Below, one piece after another: positions 1 to 5,194 of a DNA stretch of 8,753 nucleotides. How positions within the stretch are numbered: the stretch's first letter is position 1; the number at the start of each line of letters is the position of its first letter. The position numbers and the translations under genes were made by a program. The notes beneath the pieces were generated by a model. That model was not told the DNA's origin, searched no databases, and saw nothing but the letters and a program-made list of their open reading frames with translations. Origin of the DNA: Gammaproteobacteria bacterium (GTDB taxonomy: Bacteria; Pseudomonadota; Gammaproteobacteria; J113). The stretch lies in assembly GCA_003694425.1 (NCBI GenBank), contig RFJX01000048.1:1-8753 (forward strand), written 5' to 3'.

Positions 1-86
1 CGGGAGGAGGCCTACCCCACCCAAATGAGGAGTATTCTAGTCTTGATTGTTGGGAAGGCAATACCCCGAGCCGCAATCGGCCGTGA

Positions 87-743
87 TCAGATACGCTCGG
101 CGGTGGTGGTCATGATTTTGGAGGTGATCTGCATCAGCCGCCGGATCGGTCCGGGCAGCCTGGCTGCGCCGAGCGATTCGGCCAGTTCGGCGTGGCCCAG
201 CTCGTCTTGTCGCATCTGTTCGACGATGGCCCGGCTGCGGGCGTCTTCCGGCGGCAGGCGTTGGAGGTGGTCGTCGAGGTGGCGCACCACCTGATGCTCG
301 GTCTCGGCGAGGAAGCCGAGATTCCAGCGGTCGCCGGCGATGCCGGCGGCGATGCCGATAGCCAGGGAGCCGACATACCAGAACGGGTCGAGCCTCGACG
401 GAGCGGCGTCGAGCTCGTCCAGTCGGCGTCGGCACCAGTTGAGGTGGTCGCTCTCCTCCTCGGATGCCTGCATCAGACGGCGGCGCAGTTCGGGATCGCG
501 CGCGGTCAGGCTCTGCCCTTGGTAGAGCGCTTGCGCGGCCATCTCGCCGGCGTGGTTGACCCGCATCATTCCGGCGGCGGCGGCACGTGCGCCGGCACCG
601 GTGATCCCCTCCGGCTGGTCGTCGGCCGGGTAGGGGCGCCGGCTCTGCTGGCGGCAGAAGATGTTGTTCAGCGCATGGTCGAGATGAGCGATGGCCCGGT
701 CGACGGCGCTGTAGCGGCGGAACTCCTGATCGGAGCGTGCCAA
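87..743 (-). CDS. coq7: Coq7-type diiron 5-demethoxyubiquinol hydroxylase (2-polyprenyl-3-methyl-6-methoxy-1,4-benzoquinone monooxygenase)
   Basis: This enzyme carries out the late C6 hydroxylation of ubiquinone biosynthesis at the inner membrane, using a carboxylate-bridged diiron centre in a ferritin-like four-helix bundle. The ligand set is visible: Glu67 (motif VNHAGEMAA), Glu97 and His100 (EEESDH), Glu149 (ETEH), and Glu181 with His184 (DELGHAE). The spacing matches the six ligands known for the Coq7 family. At 218 residues the length is normal for bacterial Coq7. The start is inferred. The frame stays open upstream to an ATG at 917, but that would overlap the BI-1 gene by over 160 nt with low-complexity Ser/Thr sequence. 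The TTG at 743 lies 10 nt after the BI-1 stop and gives the usual short N-terminal extension before the YSxxDR motif. A purine-rich GGAAGAGG sits directly before it, unusually close for a ribosome binding site. The gene is probably last in an fxsA-BI-1-coq7 unit. Family assignment is secure; the exact start is moderate. Confidence 0.93.
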   Translation of the reverse strand: MARSDQEFRRYSAVDRAIAHLDHALNNIFCRQQSRRPYPADDQPEGITGAGARAAAAGMMRVNHAGEMAAQALYQGQSLTARDPELRRRLMQASEEESDHLNWCRRRLDELDAAPSRLDPFWYVGSLAIGIAAGIAGDRWNLGFLAETEHQVVRHLDDHLQRLPPEDARSRAIVEQMRQDELGHAELAESLGAARLPGPIRRLMQITSKIMTTTAERI

Positions 744-753
744 CCTCTTCCGC

Positions 754-1431
754 CTAGTCGTCGCTGCCCAGTCCGCCGAAGAGCAACAGCAGGTTCTCGA
801 ACAGCAGGAAGAGGTCGAGATAGAGGGTGAGTGCTGCGGCGATGTACTCCTCGTTGGGGTAGTGGTGCAGTACCTGGGCGGTGTCGTAGAGGATGAAGGC
901 GGAGAAGAGGACGACACTCATGCCGGCGATGGCCAGGGCGAAGGCGGGCGACTGGAAGAAGAGGTTGGAGATCCCCAGCACCAGCACCGCGATCAGGCCG
1001 ACGATGACGAAGCCGCGCATGAAGGAGAAGTCGCGGCGCGAGGCGAAGCAGTAGCCGCTCAACGCAACGAAGGCGACCGCCGCGGTGAGGAAGGCCTGGA
1101 CGACCAGCATGCCGGAGCGGGCGGCGACCATGCCGACTAACGGAGCGATGGAGAGCCCGGTGATGGCCCCGAAGGCGAGCAGCGCGATGAGGTTGACCCC
1201 GGGGGTGTGGCGCACCGCCTGCACGGCGAAGATGCCGCCGATCATGATGAGGAGCATGAGGAAGGGGTGCTGCAGCGGGAAGGCGAGCCCCTGGGCCAGC
1301 CAGGCGCCGGCGCTGCCTGAGGCGACACAGAGCGCCAGCATGCCGTAGGTGCGGCCGATAAAGGCGATGCGGGCATCGACGGCGCTCGACGGTGGTGACG
1401 AGATGGTTGGTTGGTTCATATAGAATCGCAT
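754..1431 (-). CDS. Bax inhibitor-1/YccA (TMBIM) family integral membrane protein
   Basis: A 225-residue, very hydrophobic protein with about seven predicted membrane segments between residues 28 and 220. The C-terminal hallmark is present: a segment ending SAFILYDT followed by YIAAALTLYLDLF. Asp183 and Asp206 correspond in spacing to the Asp pair (D171/D195 in BsYetJ) that forms the pH-sensitive di-aspartyl latch of this family. Members act as calcium-leak channels or, like E. coli YccA, interact with the FtsH membrane protease. Which role applies here cannot be read from the sequence. I chose the ATG at 1431 because a good ribosome binding site (GGAGGGA) ends 10 nt upstream. A TTG at 1437 and an ATG at 1419 are alternatives; the latter gives the more typical N terminus MNQP. 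The ribosome binding site lies inside a hairpin of the intergenic repeat 1435-1582. The coq7 start follows the stop by 10 nt, suggesting one transcript. Confidence 0.92.
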   Translation of the reverse strand: MRFYMNQPTISSPPSSAVDARIAFIGRTYGMLALCVASGSAGAWLAQGLAFPLQHPFLMLLIMIGGIFAVQAVRHTPGVNLIALLAFGAITGLSIAPLVGMVAARSGMLVVQAFLTAAVAFVALSGYCFASRRDFSFMRGFVIVGLIAVLVLGISNLFFQSPAFALAIAGMSVVLFSAFILYDTAQVLHHYPNEEYIAAALTLYLDLFLLFENLLLLFGGLGSDD

Positions 1432-1434
1432 CGA

Positions 1435-1582
1435 CAAAAAGTCCCTCCATGGACTTTTTGCTTGACGGGGATCGAAGATCGCGGTCTTCGATTCCCTTAC
1501 AAATCAGTCGGTTGCATACACAACCGACCGATTTGCGCGGCCGTCCGTGGCCGCGATGATGGTTTCTTGCGAAACCATCATG
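1435..1582. repeat. Multi-hairpin intergenic repeat, copy A
   Basis: A 148-nt element filling almost all of the fxsA-BI-1 gap, colinear with copy B (2103-2250) without indels. By hand I count 31 mismatches, about 79% identity. It consists of five consecutive hairpins: stem 1 1435-1444/1451-1460 (10 bp); stem 2 1467-1478/1485-1496 (12 bp with one G-T wobble); stem 3 1501-1514/1521-1534 (13 of 14 pairs); stem 4 1536-1542/1549-1555 (7 bp); stem 5 1556-1566/1571-1581 (11 bp, loop TTGC). Loops of stems 1-4 are all 6 nt. Such a chain of stems resembles a dispersed palindromic intergenic element or a structured RNA. It is transcribed as a leader for the BI-1 gene and contributes its ribosome binding site. 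I see no transposase or terminal target duplications. Confidence 0.85.
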
Positions 1583-1605
1583 TGCTATCGGTTCGATATC
1601 GCCTA

Positions 1606-2037
1606 TTATGGGATCCGGCGGGTCTCGATTTCAATGATCTCGGCATCGACGATGCCGTCGTCTCCGCTCCGACCGCCTCCCGGTGGTCGCGGTCCGCTGA
1701 AGAGCAGATCGATCACCAGCCGGCGCAGTGCCGGGATCAAGAGCAGGAAGCCAATGGTATCGGTGACGAAGCCGGGAAGGAAGAGCAGTACGCCGGCGGA
1801 GGCGATCAGCATGCCGTGCAACCCCGCCTCGGCGGGAATCTGACCGCTGGCCAGTTGGCGTTGGGCCAGGAACAGGGTCTGCAGCCCCTGAAATCGCACC
1901 AAGAGGCCGCCGATGGCCGCGGTGAGCAGACAGAGGGCGATGGTGGTCAGCCCGCCGATGCCGGCGCCGATCTCGATCAGTAGATAGAGCTCGACCAGCG
2001 GCAGAACGAGAAAGAGGAAGAAGATCAGCTTTAGCAT
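1606..2037 (-). CDS. fxsA: FxsA family cytoplasmic membrane protein
   Basis: A 143-residue membrane protein of the FxsA family. In E. coli, overproduced FxsA relieves F-plasmid-mediated exclusion of phage T7 by sequestering PifA; its native role is unclear. Visible family features are the N-terminal hydrophobic segment ending PLVELYLLIEIG, a second segment followed by VRFQGLQT, the amphipathic stretch with QLASGQIPAE, and a third segment with the signature LFLPGFVTDTIGFLLLIP (about residues 83-100). A short Gly/Arg/Pro-rich cytoplasmic tail follows (GPRPPGGG). E. coli FxsA is slightly longer (about 158 residues) because of its tail. The start is the only reasonable one: an in-frame TGA lies two codons upstream of the ATG. 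No good ribosome binding site is visible; GGGCCC is the nearest G-rich stretch. It is the first gene of the fxsA-BI-1-coq7 row and has hairpin repeat copy B in its upstream region. Confidence 0.93.
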   Translation of the reverse strand: MLKLIFFLFLVLPLVELYLLIEIGAGIGGLTTIALCLLTAAIGGLLVRFQGLQTLFLAQRQLASGQIPAEAGLHGMLIASAGVLLFLPGFVTDTIGFLLLIPALRRLVIDLLFSGPRPPGGGRSGDDGIVDAEIIEIETRRIP

Positions 2038-2102
2038 GGGTCAGGGCCCGTGACGGACGCTTTGCATTCCTCCGCCGGCGGGATCCATTGGGAATCCCAC
2101 CG

Positions 2103-2250
2103 CAAAACGTCCCTCCATGGACGTTCTGCCCGACGGGGAGCGAAGATCGCGTTCTTCGCTCCCCTTACCAATCCATCGCTTGCATACGCAAGTTCTTGAT
2201 TTGCGCGGTACGCCAACGCCGCGATGCCGGCTTCTTGCGAAACCATCATT
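2103..2250. repeat. Multi-hairpin intergenic repeat, copy B
   Basis: Second copy of the 148-nt element, same orientation as copy A and 668 nt away. Stem 1 (2103-2112/2119-2128) and stem 2 (2135-2146/2153-2164, perfect 12 bp) are preserved. Stem 1 has changed A-T to C-G (1440/1455 versus 2108/2123) and stem 2 has changed T-A to G-C (1472/1491 versus 2140/2159), both compensatory. Stems 3 to 5 are degenerate here: stem 3 keeps a 4-bp core (2179-2182/2189-2192), stem 4 keeps 5 bp, and stem 5 has lost several pairs although its right arm GAAACCATCAT and the TTGC loop are intact. It lies upstream of fxsA. Confidence 0.83.
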
Positions 2251-2285
2251 CCCGCCCTGGTTGTGTCGATGCGCGACGGTGTGGT

Positions 2286-2314
2286 GGAACAGATCGGAAA
2301 CCCCAATCTGTTCC
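2286..2314. repeat. Strong dyad, 9-bp stem
   Basis: A perfect inverted repeat GGAACAGAT (2286-2294) and ATCTGTTCC (2306-2314) with an 11-nt loop. There is no T-run on either side, so a simple intrinsic terminator is unlikely. It lies 36 nt beyond repeat copy B, has no counterpart next to copy A, and is upstream of fxsA. An operator or RNA stem is possible; function unknown. Confidence 0.6.
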
Positions 2315-2505
2315 GGGAGGTCGGTCATGGGGATCAGGTCGGTGTTCGAGGTCAGGCTCTTTCCCTCCTCTCGTGACGCGGACCCTCGGGCTGGACTTTG
2401 ATGCCGGGGGGGATGCCGGGGGTCCGGCCCGGCTTGACCATGGAAACAGCTGGCTGTTCGTTGGCAGCCTACCTTTCCCACCCATTCGCCGCAACACCTG
2501 TTGCA

Positions 2506-2568
2506 GGGGCCGGGTCCAGCACATTCGGGGCCGGGTCCAGCACATTCGGGGCCGGGTCCAGCACATTC
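2506..2568. repeat. 21-nt tandem repeat, three identical copies
   Basis: A 21-nt unit (starting GGGGCCGGG and ending CACATTC) occurs three times head to tail at 2506-2526, 2527-2547 and 2548-2568 without mismatches. The unit is a multiple of three, so it stays open in several frames, but no flanking sequence looks coding. There are no spacers, so it is not a CRISPR array. Copy number is likely to vary between strains through slippage. Confidence 0.9.
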
Positions 2569-2645
2569 GTCGTCCCGGGACTTGTGGGCTTCACGGCGGT
2601 CGATGCATGCTCCAGCGCGGGGCGGGGGCCGCCATGCACTTTCAG

Positions 2646-3575
2646 CTATCTGGCGGTATGGACGGTGACCGAGCGCTCCGCGAACTCGGCCGGGGCGCCT
2701 CCCCCTCCTCCAGCCCCTCCGCTTGCACTTGCCGCCACCTGTTTGATCGTGATGCCGCGGGTCCGGATGGCTACGTCCTTCGGCGCCGTCGCCACCTCAT
2801 AGACGGGACCGGCATCGCGCAGATCGAGCCTGCCGCCCGGCGCCGTGCTGGCGTAGAGGGTGATCTGTTCCTCGCCGAAGGGAGGCGAGACCTCCAGCGC
2901 GAAGCGATCCTTGCCCCCGGGGACGGCATAGACCACGCCTCCCCGGAAATAGTCGTCCCGGCGGTAGGGGTTGGGCAGGAGCTGCAGCAGGTGGCCGGCG
3001 GCGTCCCGGTAGACCAGCCTGGCGAAGAACGGCTTGTTGCCCTTGAGATAGATCCGCATCTGCTCGCCCCGGTGGTAGTTGCCGTCCTTGTGATCGACCC
3101 AGAGCCGGACGTTCAAGGGAGCATTGGGATCGTCGGCCGCTTTCCGGGCGATCCGCTGCATCGCCTCGGGTTCGGGGATCACCTCCGCCTGCACGGTCAG
3201 ATGGAGGCAGCTGTCCATCCGGCCGGACTTCTCCCACTGCTCGCGCAACCGCTTGATCAGCCGCACCGACGCGCGGGCGAAGGAGTGGATCAGGTCCGAT
3301 TGGACCGCGAGATCCTTGACCATGGTGGCGGTGCGGATGTGTGTGCCCGCCTCTTCCAGCGCGTTGCGCTTGGCATCCTCGACCGCAAGGTGTTCCGCTT
3401 GCCGACGGGATGTGTCGAGGCTGGTGCATCCCATGCCTTGGGCGATCAGGATCGTGGACTGGCCTGCATGGGCCGGGGGCGCGCAGAGCGAAAGGAGCGA
3501 GACCGCCACCGCAAACGGCAGGTCGTGTCGCCACCGACGTGGCGGTACGGAAGGGATCGCCGGGCGCGGCTTCAA
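2646..3575 (-). CDS. Secreted DUF4384 domain protein, co-translated with the caspase-cytochrome protein
   Basis: A 309-residue predicted exported protein of unknown biochemical function. Residues 1-37 look like a signal peptide with cleavage after AHA. Residues about 38-135 form an alpha/beta region (repeated A..DA.R.ALEEAG, then a short strand with LTVQAEV) that resembles LPP20/FlgT-N-like domains; this is a tentative fold impression. Residues about 155-245 match the DUF4384 pattern: NVRLWVDHKDG, GEQMRIYL, LLQLLPNPYRRDD, then VSPPFGEEQITLYAST. DUF4384 often accompanies caspase-like proteases and may bind a ligand or partner in the envelope. The tail is Gly/Ala-rich. The start is TTG at 3575 overlapping the upstream TGA stop as TTGA, preceded by GGAGCGGGGACGG as ribosome binding site, which implies translational coupling. 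The frame stays open to 3821, but that extension overlaps the protease gene and has no domain character. Function is inferred from context only. Confidence 0.82.
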   Translation of the reverse strand: MKPRPAIPSVPPRRWRHDLPFAVAVSLLSLCAPPAHAGQSTILIAQGMGCTSLDTSRRQAEHLAVEDAKRNALEEAGTHIRTATMVKDLAVQSDLIHSFARASVRLIKRLREQWEKSGRMDSCLHLTVQAEVIPEPEAMQRIARKAADDPNAPLNVRLWVDHKDGNYHRGEQMRIYLKGNKPFFARLVYRDAAGHLLQLLPNPYRRDDYFRGGVVYAVPGGKDRFALEVSPPFGEEQITLYASTAPGGRLDLRDAGPVYEVATAPKDVAIRTRGITIKQVAASASGGAGGGGGAPAEFAERSVTVHTAR

Positions 3576-4966
3576 AACCGTCCCCGCTCCACCGCGGAGA
3601 AGAGCGCGTAGGCGACCGCCTCCTCGTGCCCCTGGATCTGGCGGCGGAACTGGCCCACCATCATCGGAACCTTTCTGCGCCATGCGGGCAGGCGAATCTC
3701 CTCCGGGCGGAAGCCGTTCCGGAACATCTGCGCCAGCGCTTCGGGGCTTCCGTAGGCCTGTGCGATCCTGGCGAAGGAGGGCCCGACCTTGCGCCGCTTG
3801 ATTGCGTGACACACCCTGCATGACAACTCGCGTAGATCGATCTTCGGGGGGCGGGTTGCCCGCGCCGGTTTGCGCATCGCCAGCCTCGCCGCCCTCGGGG
3901 AGGAGAGGGTCGCCAGCCGTTCGGCCTTGATGCGGGCGAGCTCCGCGAAGGTGCCGTTGGGGAACTTCTTCAGGTAGGCCGTGAACATCGCTGGATCGCG
4001 GCTCTCCTTGATGCTATTCCAGAACGCCAGCTCGATCGAGGCGCTCTCCGCCCCGATCACCGGCGGAGATGCACTTCCATCCGGAGCTCGGTCTGTCGGC
4101 ATCGCCCCTCCGGGAAGGCGGAAGACATAATCGCCCATGTTGAAGCGCACATCCTGCAGTTTGCCGAACCTGGGCGTCTGGGCGGCGTTGGTGAGCGCTG
4201 CGATGGATTGGGCCATAAACAGCCCCAGCTCCTCACCCGTGACATAACCGTCGTTGTTGAAGTCCGCCCGTTCTTCGCCGCTGATGGCGCGGATGAAGTA
4301 CTCGCGAAACGATCCGTCGTCGCGCACCTGTTGGCCGGCGTCGCCGCTGGTCAGGAACTCCCGCACCGGCTTGATGGTTTTTCGGGTGATCGCCGTCGGG
4401 GCCGCACCTGCGCGCGCCTGAAAGATCGTGCCGGAGAAGCAGGAATCGAAGATGGAGAGCACGTGCCTGGCATTGGCCATGCGCACCAGTGAGCCGAAAT
4501 CGCGCATGGGGATGGCGAAGACCTTGAACGCCGGACTGGTCGCCGGCGGGGCATCGGCGGGAACCAGATACCCCTCACCATCGATCGTGTGCCCATGGCC
4601 AGCGTACCAGAGGAGCAGCCGCGCATCCGGATCGGCCCCCTTGATGGCGAAAAACTGCTTGAAGGCACGGTACAGCTTCTCCGAATCGAGATCGCGCTTC
4701 AGGGTGACCTCGAAGCCCTTGGCACGCAGCGCCTCGGCAACGACCTGGGCATCCTCCACCGCCTTGCTCAGGCGGGGCCATCCGCCGTGGTAATGGTTGA
4801 TGCCGACAACCAGTGCGTAGCTGTGGGTGTACAACTGCACGCTGCCGGCATCGGGTGCCCCGGTGCGCTCGCTCGTCTTGAGCTGCACCGTGATGCCGCG
4901 GCCGGCCTCCGCCGACCCCGGCGGCGCCAGCAAAAGCAGGCAACATGCCAACAACCCTCGTATCAC
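3572..4966 (-). CDS. Exported caspase-fold (peptidase C14-like) protease with C-terminal cytochrome c domain
   Basis: A 464-residue protein. Residues 1-21 are a signal peptide (hydrophobic LLACCLLLLA, cleavage near SAEA). The caspase-like domain covers about residues 48-285: YALVVGINHY strand, catalytic His124 in LLLWYAGHGH, and catalytic Cys176 in IFDSCFSG. Residues 235-246 (DFNNDGYVTGEE) are a complete EF-hand-like loop, and calcium activation is known for metacaspases. Residues 311-351 hold a module common in bacterial caspase-family proteins (ELAFWNSIKES, FPNGTF). After a basic Pro/Arg linker, residues about 378-460 read as a class I cytochrome c: heme motif CRVCH at 383-387, KVGPSFARIAQAY, and VPMMVG with Met435 or Met436 as possible distal ligand. 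The signal peptide is consistent with periplasmic heme attachment. The GTG start at 4966 has an excellent ribosome binding site (GAGGAGG, 7-nt spacer); the open frame extends to a TTG at 5008. The DUF4384 gene starts in the stop codon. Domains are clear; the substrate and the effect of the heme are unknown. Confidence 0.9.
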   Translation of the reverse strand: MIRGLLACCLLLLAPPGSAEAGRGITVQLKTSERTGAPDAGSVQLYTHSYALVVGINHYHGGWPRLSKAVEDAQVVAEALRAKGFEVTLKRDLDSEKLYRAFKQFFAIKGADPDARLLLWYAGHGHTIDGEGYLVPADAPPATSPAFKVFAIPMRDFGSLVRMANARHVLSIFDSCFSGTIFQARAGAAPTAITRKTIKPVREFLTSGDAGQQVRDDGSFREYFIRAISGEERADFNNDGYVTGEELGLFMAQSIAALTNAAQTPRFGKLQDVRFNMGDYVFRLPGGAMPTDRAPDGSASPPVIGAESASIELAFWNSIKESRDPAMFTAYLKKFPNGTFAELARIKAERLATLSSPRAARLAMRKPARATRPPKIDLRELSCRVCHAIKRRKVGPSFARIAQAYGSPEALAQMFRNGFRPEEIRLPAWRRKVPMMVGQFRRQIQGHEEAVAYALFSAVERGRF

Positions 4967-5015
4967 CGTCCGGCCTCCTCGTCCGCACCCCGGTCCATGA
5001 TGCACCAAAAGCCCT

Positions 5016-5045
5016 ATCCTACGATCGAATCCGTAGTGGGATCAA
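5016..5045 (-). promoter_or_regulatory. Possible sigma70-type promoter for the caspase-DUF4384 pair
   Basis: On the minus strand TTGATC (5045-5040) and TAGGAT (5021-5016) are separated by 18 nt, about 50 nt before the GTG start at 4966. The spacer and the edge of the -10 box contain an inverted repeat CTACG...CGTAG (5019-5023 and 5032-5036), which could be an operator. Both boxes deviate from consensus, so this is a weak prediction. It would allow the caspase pair to be transcribed apart from the CHAT pair across the 228-nt gap. Confidence 0.3.
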
Positions 5046-5194
5046 GTTCGATGCCGCATTCGGCCATGGTGCCAGAGCTCGAGTGCCGTTTGTCAGATTG
5101 TGACGTCGTCCTACCGCGAAGCCCGCATCCATCTTGCTGATACGACGGAACACACCCGCCATGCAGTTTCAACCGCAGTAGCGTGCCTCCGGAT

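Larger units (their letters stand above)
2038..2645. other. Gene-free interval of about 600 bases with several repeats
   Basis: Between the end of the DUF4384 gene and the start of fxsA I see no credible coding sequence on either strand. Open frames here have arginine/proline-rich translations typical of GC-rich noncoding DNA and run through the hairpin repeat. The interval holds repeat copy B (2103-2250), a dyad at 2286-2314, a short direct repeat GATGCCGGGGG at 2400-2410 and 2412-2422, and a 21-nt triple tandem repeat at 2506-2568. Any terminator of the DUF4384 gene and the promoter of fxsA should lie here, but I cannot identify either with confidence. Confidence 0.7.

Noticed and set aside
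66..83. Terminator after coq7
   Set aside because: Only a 4-bp GCCG/CGGC hairpin is visible with no following T-run on the minus strand, too weak to call.
87..917. 276-residue version of Coq7 starting at the ATG at 917
   Set aside because: The extra N-terminal part is Ser/Thr/Cys-rich shadow sequence of the BI-1 gene; family length and motif positions support the TTG at 743.
1411..1600. Small conserved peptide read through both hairpin repeats (VPPWTFC ... GFLRNHH in the plus frame)
   Set aside because: Both copies are open in this frame, but the similarity follows from nucleotide identity without indels, and the paired substitutions follow the stems rather than codon positions.
2506..2568. 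CRISPR array, prompted by the TPR-CHAT protease as in type III-E systems
   Set aside because: The 21-nt repeats are directly adjacent with no unique spacers, and no cas gene or gRAMP-like protein is in the window.
2088..3611. 507-codon plus-strand open frame
   Set aside because: It begins inside the hairpin repeat and tandem repeats and then runs antisense to the DUF4384 gene; the translation shows no recognisable protein character.
2646..3821. 391-residue version of the DUF4384 protein
   Set aside because: The extension overlaps the 3' end of the caspase-cytochrome gene and precedes the clear signal peptide; the TTG at 3575 with ribosome binding site fits better.
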